A DNA stretch of 64,000 bases from Paraburkholderia bryophila (GCF_003269035.1 NZ_QLTK01000002.1:1-64000); one strand, 5' to 3'; positions 47,384 through 57,020 are shown, counted from the first letter of the stretch. Made by a program: numbers and translations. The notes: a model not told the origin generated them from the sequence alone.

Positions 47384-47410
47384 ACCGCAGCACACATCGT
47401 TTTGACCTCA

Positions 47411-47436
47411 AAGGCCTGTCATCGAGCAGGCCTTTT
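47411..47436. terminator. Bidirectional terminator, OmpA-lipoprotein gene / hexR
   Basis: AAGGCCTG and CAGGCCTT form an 8-base-pair stem with an 8-base loop; a T-run follows on the plus strand and a shorter T-rich tail on the minus strand, between convergent genes. Confidence 0.8.
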
Positions 47437-47450
47437 TCATGTCAAGTTCG

Positions 47451-48296
47451 TTAAGCCTCGCCGTCGATCCTCAGCCGCCCGATTACGCCCTTCGCCTGTC
47501 CCAGTCGCTCCACGAGCTCGGGACCGCGACTCAGCGCCACGCCCACCGCCAGAATGTCGCCGATCGCCAGATGCGACATGCGTGACGTCATCGGCGAAAA
47601 CACATCGGTTTCTTCCACCACGTTCGAGAACAACGAAATCGTCGCCACACGCGCGAGCGGCGAATTCCCGTGCGTAATCGCGATCACCTTCGCGCCACGA
47701 GCCAGCGCCGAGCGCGCGGCCTCGATGATGTCGCGTGTGCGGCCGGTATTGGACACCGCCACCACGACATCGCCGGGTTCGAGCAGCGCCGCCGACATCG
47801 AATAGGTATGCGGATCGGAGTACGCGACACTCGGCATGCCGAGCCGGAAGAACTTGTGCTGAATATCCTGCGCCGCTATCCCTGAACCGCCCGCACCATA
47901 GAACTCGATGCGCGCCGCGTTGGCCAGCAGTTCAACCGCCGCGTGAACGCTATCCGGCGACAGGTTGTTGCGCACTTCGATCAGTGTCCCGATGGTCCGG
48001 TCGAACACTTTCGCAATCAGCCCGGGTGCGCCTTCATCCGGCCGCACATCGCGATAGACCGTGGGGACACCCGCGGCGATCCCCTGCGCCAGGCGGATCT
48101 TGAACTCGCGAAACCCCGAAAAACCGAGCGCGTGACAAAACCGCGCGATAGTCGGCTGACTCACGCCCGCGCGCGCGGCCACCTCGGTCATCGACAGATC
48201 GAGTACCTCGCGCGGCGCCTCGATGATGTAATCGGCCAGCTTGCGCTCGGACGGCCGCAACTGGTCGCGCATCTCTTCCACCTGGGACAGCATCAT
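47451..48296 (-). CDS. hexR: HexR-type RpiR-family regulator of the Entner-Doudoroff genes
   Basis: A 281-residue regulator with an N-terminal helix-turn-helix (about 1-77; MTEVAARAGVSQPTIARFCHALGFSG split over the motif) and a SIS sugar-phosphate domain (about 125-260; FYGAGGSGIAAQDI, AVSNTGRTRDIIEAA). HexR proteins repress edd, eda and related genes and are released by KDPG, the Edd product. It diverges from edd, and two HexR-like palindromes lie in the 296-base gap. The name rests on the family plus this context. Confidence 0.9.
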   Translation of the reverse strand: MMLSQVEEMRDQLRPSERKLADYIIEAPREVLDLSMTEVAARAGVSQPTIARFCHALGFSGFREFKIRLAQGIAAGVPTVYRDVRPDEGAPGLIAKVFDRTIGTLIEVRNNLSPDSVHAAVELLANAARIEFYGAGGSGIAAQDIQHKFFRLGMPSVAYSDPHTYSMSAALLEPGDVVVAVSNTGRTRDIIEAARSALARGAKVIAITHGNSPLARVATISLFSNVVEETDVFSPMTSRMSHLAIGDILAVGVALSRGPELVERLGQAKGVIGRLRIDGEA

Positions 48297-48352
48297 CGGG
48301 AAACTCGCACTATGCTGAAGAATGCGTGGACTATAGCTGATCGCCCGGAAAG

Positions 48353-48367
48353 GTACAAAAACTACAA
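48353..48367. promoter_or_regulatory. HexR box candidate near hexR
   Basis: Read on the minus strand this is TTGTAGTTTTTGTAC, a near-palindrome close to the HexR consensus TGTARTTWWWYTACA. It lies 57 bases before the hexR start and may give autoregulation. Confidence 0.6.
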
Positions 48368-48483
48368 AATGGCTCGTAGGTGTAATCCCTATGTTTGGTC
48401 AATTCTCTGCATATCGGCCACCAGTATGGGTCACCGCATATCGGCAAGATGCGACAACGCAGCACGACGCCGCATTGCGATCG

Positions 48484-48498
48484 TGTAGTTTTTCTACT
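48484..48498. promoter_or_regulatory. HexR box candidate upstream of edd
   Basis: TGTAGTTTTTCTACT matches TGTARTTWWWYTACA at all but the last base. It sits 95 bases upstream of the edd start, where a repressor could block the edd promoter. Confidence 0.7.
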
Positions 48499-48592
48499 AA
48501 GATGACGTGGGTCGACTGATCCGACTTCCCCTGCGATACCTACCTGGCACGGTGCGTACGCGCCCTTCAAAGCCAGCGACGAAGGAGCTCCG

Positions 48593-50497
48593 ATGGTTTC
48601 CCCGCATTCACAATTGTTGAAGGTCACGCAACGCGTGATCGAGCGCAGCAAGCCCACGCGCGAGGCCTACCTGGCTCGTATCCATCAGGCGCAGGGCAAG
48701 TTCCCGGCGCGCGGCGCGCTCTCATGCGCCAATCTGGCTCACGGCTTCGCGGGTCTGGAAGGCAACGACAAGCTCGTCATCAAGCAGATTCGCGAGCCGA
48801 ACATCGGCATCGTGTCCTCGTACAACGAGATGCTGTCGGCCCACGCGCCGTACAAAAACTACCCGGACATCATCAAGCAGGCCGCGCGTGAAAACGGCGG
48901 CGTCGCGCAATTCGCGGGCGGCGTGCCGGCGATGTGCGACGGCGTCACGCAAGGCAATGCGGGTATGGAACTGTCCTTGTTCTCGCGCGAAGTGATCGCC
49001 ATGAGCACGGCGGTCGCGCTCACCCACAACATGTTCGACGCGGCGTTGTGCCTCGGCATCTGCGACAAGATCGTGCCGGGTCTGCTGATCGGCGCACTGC
49101 AATTCGGCCATCTGCCGACCATTTTCGTGCCGGCCGGCCCAATGGGCAGCGGCCTCTCGAACGACGACAAAGCCAAGACGCGCCAGCTCTTCGCCACCGG
49201 CCAGTGCGGCCGCGACGCGCTGCTCGAAGCGGAGGCCGCCGCGTATCACAGCCACGGCACCTGCACGTTCTACGGCACCGCGAACAGCAATCAGATGCTG
49301 ATGGAAGTGATGGGCCTGCATCTGCCGAGTTCCGCCTTCGTGCATCCGCATACGCCACTGCGCGACGCGCTGACCGCGCAAGCCGCGCGCCGCGTGCTCG
49401 ATCTGACGGTTGAGCGCGGCAATTACACGCCGATCGGTCATGTGGTCGACGAGAAGGCGATAGTCAACGGCATCGTCGCGTTGCTGGCCACGGGCGGTTC
49501 GACCAATCACACGCTGCACCTCGTCGCGATTGCTCGCGCGGCGGGCATCGTGATCGACTGGGACGACTTCGACACGCTGTCGCAAGCGGTGCCGTTGCTC
49601 GCCAAGATCTATCCGAACGGCAAGGCGGACGTGAATCACTTCCACGCCGCAGGCGGCGTGGCGTTCCTCGTGCGCAATCTGCTGGAAGGCGGCTTGCTGC
49701 ACGAAGACGTGAATACCGTCGCAGGCAAGGGCCTGAAGCACTACACCGAAGAGCCGAAACTGCTCGACGGCAAGCTCGAATGGGTGCCGGGCGCGCAGGT
49801 GAGCGAAGACACGGCCGTGCTGCGCGGCATCAAGGAGCCGTTCCAGCCGGACGGCGGCTTGCGTCTGATGCAAGGCAAGCTCGGCCGCGGCGTGATCAAG
49901 ATTTCGGCGGTGGCGGCGCAGCATCGCAAGGTGAAGGCGCCGGCGATCGTGTTCGATTCGCAGGAAGCGGTGCAGGAGGCCTTCGATAAGGGCGAACTGA
50001 AGCGCGACTTCGTGGCCGTGGTGCGCTTCCAGGGCGCGCGCGCAAACGGCATGCCCGAGCTGCATCGTTTGACGCCGCTGCTGGGTGTGTTGCAGGATCA
50101 AGGTTTCCATGTCGCGCTGGTCACCGACGGCCGCATGTCGGGCGCGTCGGGCAAGGTGCCGGCGGTGATTCATCTGTCGCCGGAAGCGCTGCTGCAAGGG
50201 CCGATCGGCAAGGTGCGCACGGGCGATATGCTGGTGATCGACGCCGATGCCGGCGTGCTCGACATCGAGATCGACGCAGCCGAATGGGCCGCGCGTCCGA
50301 ATGCCGTGCCGCAGCATCAGGCGGAAAACGAAGTCGGCTTCGGCCGTGAACTGTTCGGCGTGTTCCGTGCGGCGGCCGCGCCGGCGGAGCAGGGCGCGTC
50401 GGTGTTCGGCGCGATGGTGGGCGAACGTCCGGCCCATCAAGCCGCCCACGCGAAAGCGCACGCCGAAACCCACACAAGCACCACGCAAGCCAGCTAA
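48593..50497 (+). CDS. edd: 6-Phosphogluconate dehydratase
   Basis: Edd dehydrates 6-phosphogluconate to KDPG, the first committed Entner-Doudoroff step. It is an ILVD/EDD-family [4Fe-4S] enzyme of 634 residues; cluster cysteines are expected in [11 protein letters not shown] and [13 protein letters not shown], with [16 protein letters not shown] and [16 protein letters not shown] as later family blocks. GGAG precedes the ATG. eda follows 26 bases downstream. The last 35 residues are Ala/His-rich and probably not conserved. Two HexR-like sites upstream suggest repression relieved by KDPG. Confidence 0.96.
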   Translation: MVSPHSQLLKVTQRVIERSKPTREAYLARIHQAQGKFPARGALSCANLAHGFAGLEGNDKLVIKQIREPNIGIVSSYNEMLSAHAPYKNYPDIIKQAARENGGVAQFAGGVPAMCDGVTQGNAGMELSLFSREVIAMSTAVALTHNMFDAALCLGICDKIVPGLLIGALQFGHLPTIFVPAGPMGSGLSNDDKAKTRQLFATGQCGRDALLEAEAAAYHSHGTCTFYGTANSNQMLMEVMGLHLPSSAFVHPHTPLRDALTAQAARRVLDLTVERGNYTPIGHVVDEKAIVNGIVALLATGGSTNHTLHLVAIARAAGIVIDWDDFDTLSQAVPLLAKIYPNGKADVNHFHAAGGVAFLVRNLLEGGLLHEDVNTVAGKGLKHYTEEPKLLDGKLEWVPGAQVSEDTAVLRGIKEPFQPDGGLRLMQGKLGRGVIKISAVAAQHRKVKAPAIVFDSQEAVQEAFDKGELKRDFVAVVRFQGARANGMPELHRLTPLLGVLQDQGFHVALVTDGRMSGASGKVPAVIHLSPEALLQGPIGKVRTGDMLVIDADAGVLDIEIDAAEWAARPNAVPQHQAENEVGFGRELFGVFRAAAAPAEQGASVFGAMVGERPAHQAAHAKAHAETHTSTTQAS

Positions 50498-50523
50498 CCG
50501 CTGCAGAAACAAGGAGTCTGACT

Positions 50524-51165
50524 ATGACGTCGAAAACAGTAAGCGATATCGTGCGCCTCGGCCCGGTGATTCCGGTGCTCGCATTCGACTCGGCCGAGCA
50601 GGGCGAACACGTATCGCGCGCGCTGCATGCGGGCGGCGTGAAAGTGCTGGAGATCACGCTGCGCACCGCAGCTGGCCTCGAAGCGATCGAACGCGCGAGC
50701 CAGCTCGCGGACGACATCGTGGTCGGTGTCGGTACGATCACGAAGCCCGAGCATTGCGCGCAGGCGAAGAAAGCGGGCGCGCAGTTCGGTGTCTCGCCGG
50801 GCCTGACGAAAGACATGCACAAGGCCGCGCAGGACGCCGGTCTGCCGCTGCTGCCGGGTGTGATGACGCCGAGCGACATCATCCAGGCGTTGGAATTGGG
50901 TTACGAGATCGTCAAGTTCTTCCCGGCGCAGCAAGCCGGCGGCGTGCCGATGCTGCAGGCTTTTCACGGTCCGTTCCCGACGCTGAAGTTCTGCCCGACT
51001 GGCGGCATCACGGCTGAAACCGCGACGCATTTCCTGTCGCTGCCGAACGTGGTCTGCGTGGGCGGTTCGTGGCTCACGCCGAAAGCCGCGCTGGCCGCGC
51101 AGAACTGGGATGAAGTCACGCGTCTCGCGCGCGCGGCCAGCCAGTTGGCCGCGCCGGCGCATTAA
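50524..51165 (+). CDS. eda: 2-Keto-3-deoxy-6-phosphogluconate aldolase
   Basis: Eda cleaves KDPG to pyruvate and glyceraldehyde-3-phosphate. At 213 residues it is a class I aldolase with Schiff-base lysine K131 in VKFFPAQQAGG and E43 in VLEITLR; VGVGTI (67-72) and CPTGGIT bind phosphate. It shares a transcript with edd. It is a distinct paralogue of the KDPGal aldolase at 2697. A long hairpin 46 bases later ends the unit. Confidence 0.95.
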   Translation: MTSKTVSDIVRLGPVIPVLAFDSAEQGEHVSRALHAGGVKVLEITLRTAAGLEAIERASQLADDIVVGVGTITKPEHCAQAKKAGAQFGVSPGLTKDMHKAAQDAGLPLLPGVMTPSDIIQALELGYEIVKFFPAQQAGGVPMLQAFHGPFPTLKFCPTGGITAETATHFLSLPNVVCVGGSWLTPKAALAAQNWDEVTRLARAASQLAAPAH

Positions 51166-51211
51166 GCGCAGCGGAGCGCTCGCGCTTTAATCCGCTCTTC
51201 AGGCCGATATA

Positions 51212-51264
51212 AAGGAGCCTCGTCGATGCAGCCACTCAGGCTGTCGCGGCGAGGCTCCTTTTCG
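51212..51264 (+). terminator. Terminator after eda
   Basis: AAGGAGCCTCG (51212-51222) pairs with CGAGGCTCCTT (51250-51260) and a smaller GCAGCC/GGCTGT hairpin lies inside; TTTT follows. It separates edd-eda from the gluconate uptake genes. Confidence 0.8.
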
Positions 51265-51422
51265 ATATGCGCGCCCGATTGGCGGGCGTTTTGCCGCAAC
51301 AGACAGTAAAATTCAGCGTCCGCGCGGTCAGCCCGGTTTTCAGGCGTCGCGCAGGTCGCCGTGAGACGAGGTGCCGGCCGCTTGTCCTGCACTCAGAATC
51401 AATAACGTAAAGGAGGAGCTTC

Positions 51423-52832
51423 ATGGGAGCTACCCACGGCAGCCTGCTGCTGGTCTTCGGCGTGATCGCCATCGCCTTGCTGATCCTGCTGATCACGCGC
51501 TACAAGGTTTATCCGTTCCTCGTCCTCATTATCGTGTCGCTGCTGCTGGGGCTCGCCTCCGGCATGCCGATGGCGACCATCGTCAAATCGTTCGAAACCG
51601 GTAACGGCAACACGCTCGGGCACATCGCGATCGTGGTGGGGCTCGGCACCATGCTCGGCAAGATGATGGCCGAATCCGGCGGCGCGGAGCGCATTGCCAC
51701 CACGCTGATCGACTGGTTCGGCGAGAAGCATATTCACTGGGCGATGATGGTCGTGGCGATCATCGTCGGCTTGCCGGTGTTCTTCGAAGTCGGTTTCGTG
51801 CTGCTGATTCCGATTGCGTTCAACGTCGCGAGGCGCACCAATAAATCGCTGCTGCTGGTTGGCCTGCCGATGGTCGCGGGTCTTTCGGTCGTGCACGGTC
51901 TGATTCCGCCGCATCCGGCCGCCATGCTCGCGGTGCAGGCGTATCACGCGGATATCGGCAAGACGATCGCTTATGGGCTGATCGTCGGCATTCCGACGGC
52001 GATCGTCGCAGGTCCGCTGTTCGCGTTGCTGATCAGCCGCTATATCAAGCTGCCGAAAGATAACGCGCTTGCCGCGCAGTTCCTCGGCGGCGCGGCGGGG
52101 GCGGATGCCGGCTCGGGCGACAAAGCGAAAGCGGGCGCGCAGTCGGCGGCGCCGAAACGCGAACTGCCGAGCTTCGGCATCACGCTGTTCACGGTCCTGT
52201 TGCCGGTGATCCTGATGCTGATCGGCAGTTGGGCCGACCTGATCAGCGAGCCGAAAACGCTGCCGAACGATCTGCTGCGATTCGTCGGCAATTCGGATGT
52301 CGCGCTGTTGATCGCCGTGCTGGTCAGCTTCTGGACTTTCGGTGCGAGCCGCGGCTTCACGCGCGAGCAGATCCAGAAGTTTTGCGGCGACTGTCTTGCG
52401 CCGATCGCGGGCATTACGCTGATCGTCGGCGCGGGTGGTGGTTTCGGCCGCGTGCTGATGGACAGCGGCATTTCCAAAGAGATCGTCAACGTGGCCACCT
52501 CGGTGCATATGTCGCCGCTGCTGTTCGGCTGGCTGGTCGCCGCGCTGATCCGTCTCGCAACGGGTTCGGCCACGGTCGCCATGACCACCGCGTGCGGCAT
52601 CGTCGCGCCGATCGCGGCGGCGGGCGGCGTGCAGGTTCAGCCGGAATTGCTGGTGCTGGCCACCGGTTCGGGTTCGCTGATCTTCTCGCACGTGAACGAC
52701 GGCGGCTTCTGGCTGATCAAGGAATACTTCGGTATGACGGTGGGGCAGACCTTCAAGACATGGTCGCTCCTTGAGACCATCATCTCGCTGATGGGGTTGG
52801 GTTTGACCTTCGCACTCGCGGCGGTCGTGTAA
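51423..52832 (+). CDS. gntP: Gluconate permease, GntP family
   Basis: An inner-membrane gluconate/proton symporter of 469 residues with about 12-14 hydrophobic segments. Family blocks include TGNGNTLGHIAIVVGLGTMLGKM, MVAGLSVVHGLIPPHPAA and GSATVAMTTACGIVAPI. A central hydrophilic insert (about 222-248, Ala/Lys-rich) is variable in the family. The ribosome site AAGGAGG lies 7 bases before the ATG. gntK follows 10 bases downstream, so uptake and phosphorylation are coupled and feed 6-phosphogluconate to edd. Confidence 0.94.
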   Translation: MGATHGSLLLVFGVIAIALLILLITRYKVYPFLVLIIVSLLLGLASGMPMATIVKSFETGNGNTLGHIAIVVGLGTMLGKMMAESGGAERIATTLIDWFGEKHIHWAMMVVAIIVGLPVFFEVGFVLLIPIAFNVARRTNKSLLLVGLPMVAGLSVVHGLIPPHPAAMLAVQAYHADIGKTIAYGLIVGIPTAIVAGPLFALLISRYIKLPKDNALAAQFLGGAAGADAGSGDKAKAGAQSAAPKRELPSFGITLFTVLLPVILMLIGSWADLISEPKTLPNDLLRFVGNSDVALLIAVLVSFWTFGASRGFTREQIQKFCGDCLAPIAGITLIVGAGGGFGRVLMDSGISKEIVNVATSVHMSPLLFGWLVAALIRLATGSATVAMTTACGIVAPIAAAGGVQVQPELLVLATGSGSLIFSHVNDGGFWLIKEYFGMTVGQTFKTWSLLETIISLMGLGLTFALAAVV

Positions 52833-52842
52833 GGAGTTGTTG

Positions 52843-53337
52843 ATGATTCTGATCGCAATGGGCGTGTCGGGCGCCGGCAAGACGAGAATTGGCGAAATGC
52901 TGGCGGAACGCCTGCAGTGCACGTTCACCGACGGTGACGCGTTTCACAGCGCCGCTAACAAGGAAAAAATGCACCACGGTATTCCGCTCACCGACGAAGA
53001 TCGCTGGCCGTGGCTGGACACGATTCGCGCTGCGATCGTGGCAAAGCAGACGGCGGGCGAGACGGCGGTGTTCACATGCTCGTCGCTGAAGCGTTCGTAT
53101 CGGGACGTGCTGCGCAACGGCGATAAAGACGTGTGTTTCGTGTATCTGAAGGGGTCGCGCGAAGTGCTGGAAGAGCGGCTCACCACGCGCACCGGTCACT
53201 TCTTCGATCCGTCGCTGCTGCAAAGCCAACTCGACACGCTCGAAGAGCCGGGTGCGGACGAGGCGATCACGGTGAGCATCGAGTTGACGCCGGAGGCGAT
53301 CGTCGACGAAGTGTTGAAGCAGGTGGAGACGCGCTAA
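52843..53337 (+). CDS. gntK: Gluconokinase
   Basis: Gluconokinase (164 residues) makes 6-phosphogluconate from gluconate and ATP. The P-loop GVSGAGKT is at 7-14, with FTDGDAFHSAANKEKM and FVYLKGSREVLEERL typical of GntK. I chose the ATG at 52843, six bases after AAGGAG, over the TTG at 52837. It completes the set hexR-edd-eda-gntP-gntK. Confidence 0.95.
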   Translation: MILIAMGVSGAGKTRIGEMLAERLQCTFTDGDAFHSAANKEKMHHGIPLTDEDRWPWLDTIRAAIVAKQTAGETAVFTCSSLKRSYRDVLRNGDKDVCFVYLKGSREVLEERLTTRTGHFFDPSLLQSQLDTLEEPGADEAITVSIELTPEAIVDEVLKQVETR

Positions 53338-53393
53338 CACGAGCCTAGCGTGTCGTGTCGTGTAGTGTCGTGATTAGATGTTTCGTAGTTCAA

Positions 53394-53419
53394 CCGCCTC
53401 GCCTCGACAGGCGAGGCGG
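53394..53419. other. Strong hairpin after gntK
   Basis: CCGCCTCGCCT and AGGCGAGGCGG form a perfect 11-base-pair stem with a CGAC loop, 57 bases after gntK. No T-run is present on either strand, so it is not a standard intrinsic terminator. A run of GTGTC-like units precedes it at about 53350-53372. Confidence 0.6.
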
Positions 53420-53591
53420 ATCGCCCCAGGCGTGCCGCCATCCCTTCGTATCAGTCCAGACCGATACAGCGCGCAGGCCACAAACGCGCGCGCGCTTCTG
53501 ATTTTTCCCAATCCTGCTGGCCTTCAATAGTCTTACATTTCACCGCTGATTTTGCGCCCTCCGGCGCGGTGTATTGATCTGTGGATGAAAA

Positions 53592-55385
53592 GTGCAGGCT
53601 GCAGAGAATTCCCCCGAACCATTCGCCTTTTCCGGCAGAGAATTTCGCGTGCGCGTCCCGGCATGCGCCCCGACGCGTGGTAGTGCGACGCTGGCGTCGA
53701 TGACGTGCGCCGGCGCGTTGCTCGCCGGCGCAACGAGCTCCGCGTGGGCATTCGATCCGGTCGACCCCGCCAACCACGCGATCCTGGATCAGCAGCAGCA
53801 ACGTCTGCTCGATCAGGCGCGTGAACAGCGCGATGGTCTTAGCACGCGCGAGCCGGACGCATTCACCGTGGCGCCGCGCGCCTCCACCGCACAAACTCAG
53901 GACGCCCTCGCCGGGCAGACGTGCGTGCAGGTCGACAGCGTTGGGTTCGCGGGCGCCGCGCTGCTACCGGAGGCGCTGAAGCAGGTGATTGCATCCGGTG
54001 CGACCGGTCATTGCCTCGACAAGGCCGCGCTCGCCCGCATCCTCGACAAAGCCAACGATTGGTACGTCGAGCAGGGTTACGTGACGAGCCATGCGTGGTT
54101 GCCGAAGCGTGAAACCGACAGCCGGGTGCTGCTGATCGAAGCGGTAGAAGGCCGCTTGTCGCGCGTCTATTTCGCCGACGGCAATGGCACGACTCGCGCC
54201 GACAGCGCAGCGCGGATGGCGTTCGCCGGCATGCCGGGCGAGCCGCTGAATTTGCGCGACATCGAGCAGGGCGTCGATCAGATCGACCGGCTGGTGCCCG
54301 GCGGCGTTAAGGCGGCGGTACGCGCCGCGCCGCAACCTGGGTACTCGGACGTGGTGCTCTCGGGCCGGCCGGTGCGTCTGCTGAATTTTGCCGTGAGCGC
54401 GGACAACAGCGGCCAGAAGTCCACCGGCCGTGACATGCTCGGCGCCGGCGTCACGATCGACAATGCGCTGGGCCTCGCGGAGCAGGTCGGCGCGTCGCTA
54501 TCCAGCACGCCGGCATTGCACGGCAATCGCTTTCGCCGCACGTACAACGCCTTTGCGACGTTGCCGCTCAACGCCTGGACCTTCAGCTATGCGGCCGCGG
54601 CAGGCAGTTATGCGGTGCCGTTGAACGCGTACGGCGCGACCCTGCGCTACCACGGCAGCAGTCTGCAAAACCGCTTCACCATCACTCGCACGCTCGCGCG
54701 CAATGCGTCGCGCAAAGTGGACGCGTTCGTGTCGCTGTCGAATTACACCGGCAACACCTACCTCGAAGAATTCCAGCTTCAAAACAGTTCTGAGCGCACT
54801 AGCACCGCGCAGGCCGGCCTGAACTTCGCGACGCGTGTCGGACGCTCGGGCTACTTCACGTTAGGCCCGGCGATCAGCCAGGGGCTGCCGTTCGCGACTC
54901 GCGATATGAGCCAGGGCGGTGGACCGTCGTCCGGTTTCACGAAGCTGTCGGCCAGCGCGAGTTTCTATCTGCAAGCCTCGCAGAACGTGGCGCTGTTGTC
55001 GTCGGCCTACGCGCAGCTGGCGCCCAAAGCGCTCTATAGCAGCGAACGCGTGCTGGTCGGCGGCGATACGTCGGTGCGCGGGTTTCGCGATCAATACCTG
55101 TACGGCAACACCGGCGCTTATCTGCGCAATGAAGTGAACTGGACCGTGCCGCTGCCGGCACTCGGCACGCGCGTGACGATGATGGCCGGCCTCGACGCGG
55201 GGCGGGTCGTGCCCGTCGCGGGCGAACCCAATTCTGGGGGCAACGTGGTGGGCGCGGCGATCGGCGCGTCGACGTCGTGGAAAAGCGTTGCCGCCTCAAT
55301 TTCGGTCGGCAGTCCGTTGTCTGCTCCTAAACGACTGAATGCCGATCCGATTGTCCTCAACCTTCGGTTGAGTTCTTCTTTCTGA
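53592..55385 (+). CDS. Two-partner secretion outer-membrane transporter (TpsB/ShlB/FhaC family)
   Basis: A TpsB transporter of up to 597 residues. After a long signal region (ending near SAWAFD, about residue 54) there is a short helix with the QQQQRLLDQAREQRDG stretch, a POTRA-type domain (CVQVDSVGFAGAALLPEALK to LLIEAVEGRLSRVYF) and a 16-strand barrel with the family motif VRGFRDQYLYGNTGAYLRNE and an aromatic C-terminus (SSSF). It exports the TpsA-like protein encoded 16 bases downstream. Starts at GTG 53592, GTG 53649 or ATG 53700 are possible; a stop lies just upstream of 53592, so nothing longer is. Confidence 0.92.
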   Translation: MQAAENSPEPFAFSGREFRVRVPACAPTRGSATLASMTCAGALLAGATSSAWAFDPVDPANHAILDQQQQRLLDQAREQRDGLSTREPDAFTVAPRASTAQTQDALAGQTCVQVDSVGFAGAALLPEALKQVIASGATGHCLDKAALARILDKANDWYVEQGYVTSHAWLPKRETDSRVLLIEAVEGRLSRVYFADGNGTTRADSAARMAFAGMPGEPLNLRDIEQGVDQIDRLVPGGVKAAVRAAPQPGYSDVVLSGRPVRLLNFAVSADNSGQKSTGRDMLGAGVTIDNALGLAEQVGASLSSTPALHGNRFRRTYNAFATLPLNAWTFSYAAAAGSYAVPLNAYGATLRYHGSSLQNRFTITRTLARNASRKVDAFVSLSNYTGNTYLEEFQLQNSSERTSTAQAGLNFATRVGRSGYFTLGPAISQGLPFATRDMSQGGGPSSGFTKLSASASFYLQASQNVALLSSAYAQLAPKALYSSERVLVGGDTSVRGFRDQYLYGNTGAYLRNEVNWTVPLPALGTRVTMMAGLDAGRVVPVAGEPNSGGNVVGAAIGASTSWKSVAASISVGSPLSAPKRLNADPIVLNLRLSSSF

Positions 55386-55401
55386 CCATAGGTTATTTTC
55401 C

Positions 55402-56919
55402 ATGAAGCAACATCGTCTCCACATGATGAGCGTCGCCGCGCTCGCAGCACTTGGTACGGCCGGCAGCGCGTTGGCCGGCGGCATCGTCACCACAGGCGGA
55501 ACGACTCAGGTCAGCACGCCGGGCAACACGCCGATCGTCAATATCGCCGGCGCGAACGCGGCGGGCATTTCGCGCAACACGTTCAGCAACTTCGACGTGG
55601 ACAGGAATGGCGTCGTCTTCAACAACCTGACCGCGGCAGGCGTGAGCCAACTGGCCGGCCAACTCGCCGCCAACGCGAACCTGAACGGCACCGCTGCGAA
55701 AGTAATCGTCGCCGACGTCAACTCGGCGCAGGCTTCGCAGCTGAACGGCGCATTGGAAGTGGCCGGTGCGCCCGCGCATCTGATGATCGCGAACGCGGCC
55801 GGCATCTCGGTAAACGGCGCCACGACGATCAATGCGCCGGTCCTGACGCTGGCGGCCGCGAACTTCAACCCGACGGCCGCGAGCCCGCTCGGCGTGATGG
55901 TCGATACCAACCGCGCGACCCCGGCCACGATCGAGATCAACGGGGCGGGCCTCGACGTCGGCGCGGGTCAGCTGAACCTGCTGTCGCGCGCGACGATCGT
56001 GAACGCCGGGGTCAAGGGCTGGAGCATCAACTCGCAGAACGGCACGCAGTTCGACGGCGACGCGGACGGCAACTTCACGGGCAAGCTGACCTCGAACGCG
56101 GCGGGCGCGAAACCGGCGGTAGCGCTCGACGTATCGGAGCTGGGCGGCATGTATGCGAACAAGATCGTGCTCGAGGGTTCGGAGCATGGTCTCGGCGTGA
56201 ACAATGCGGGGGTGATCGCGTCGGGTAGAGGCGGGCTCGCCGTGCAGATGTATGGCGCCGACCTCGCGATGACTGGCGCTGGCATGTTCGGATCCGACGG
56301 CGTCTCAACGGTCGTGCGCAGTGCCGAAATGTTTGCGACACCGGACGAGTTGCGGCCGGTGCAATACCGCGGTCTCGACGAAGCGCGGATCTTCGCGCTG
56401 AAAAAGCAGGAGGCGCTTGCCGCCGCGGAGAAAGCGAACGCTTACAGCCATTACTCGCCCGCCGACGCGGAGCGCTGGGATGACAGTCGCAAGATCGCAC
56501 TGGTGAACGACGTTGCTTCACGTGCGGACAAGATGCGCAGCGAGATGCCGGTCTTCGTCCCGGAAAGGGCTGCGGAAACGGCCGCTCGCGAGGCCGAACA
56601 ACGAGCGCAGGCCGACGGCTTGGCCGCGCGTGAGGCGCAGATGGAAATCGCTCGCCAGGCATGGGAAGCGCAACAACTGGCGCAGCAGCAGGCGGATGCA
56701 CAGCGTCGCGCGGCCGAGCGTGCGGCACTCGACGCGCAGATCGCCCGTGAACGCAAGGCCGCAGACGAGGCACAGGCTGCTCGTCAGGCACAGGCCGAGG
56801 CGGATGCCCAGCGTCAGGCGGCTGCAAAGGCCGCCTATGACGCGACCGTGTTGACTCAACAGGCGAGCTACGCGCCTCAAGCGGAACCGGCGACGGTGCG
56901 GGTGCGCTACGTGTATTGA
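55402..56919 (+). CDS. Short two-partner secretion exoprotein with coiled-coil C-terminus
   Basis: The 505-residue product has a signal peptide (about 1-25), then an FhaB-like TPS domain (about 26-300) with AGISRNTFSNFDVDRNGVVF-type sequence and a degenerate NPNGI motif (NAAGISVNG, 131-139). After a linker it carries an Ala/Glu/Gln/Arg-rich coiled coil (about 388-478) and ends in TVRVRYVY. Most TpsA proteins exceed 1,000 residues and consist of hemagglutinin repeats; those are absent here, as are CDI-type toxin domains and a downstream immunity gene. It should be secreted by the TpsB protein next door. Function unknown; adhesion or surface scaffolding is a guess. Confidence 0.85.
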   Translation: MKQHRLHMMSVAALAALGTAGSALAGGIVTTGGTTQVSTPGNTPIVNIAGANAAGISRNTFSNFDVDRNGVVFNNLTAAGVSQLAGQLAANANLNGTAAKVIVADVNSAQASQLNGALEVAGAPAHLMIANAAGISVNGATTINAPVLTLAAANFNPTAASPLGVMVDTNRATPATIEINGAGLDVGAGQLNLLSRATIVNAGVKGWSINSQNGTQFDGDADGNFTGKLTSNAAGAKPAVALDVSELGGMYANKIVLEGSEHGLGVNNAGVIASGRGGLAVQMYGADLAMTGAGMFGSDGVSTVVRSAEMFATPDELRPVQYRGLDEARIFALKKQEALAAAEKANAYSHYSPADAERWDDSRKIALVNDVASRADKMRSEMPVFVPERAAETAAREAEQRAQADGLAAREAQMEIARQAWEAQQLAQQQADAQRRAAERAALDAQIARERKAADEAQAARQAQAEADAQRQAAAKAAYDATVLTQQASYAPQAEPATVRVRYVY

Positions 56920-56992
56920 ACCGTATCGGCCACGGTGACGTGAGCTTCAGCCGATGTTGCTGAAGCAGACAGCGACACCACGGCGGTAATGG

Positions 56993-57020
56993 AAAAGGGC
57001 TCGCGCAAGCGAGCCCTTTT
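56993..57020. terminator. Bidirectional terminator, TpsA-like gene / purB
   Basis: AAAAGGGCTCGC and GCGAGCCCTTTT form a 12-base-pair stem around GCAA with T-runs on both strands, between convergent genes. Confidence 0.93.

Noticed and set aside
53592..56919. Contact-dependent inhibition (CDI) system
   Set aside because: The exoprotein lacks the repeats, pretoxin motif and C-terminal toxin, and no small immunity gene follows; purB is next on the other strand.
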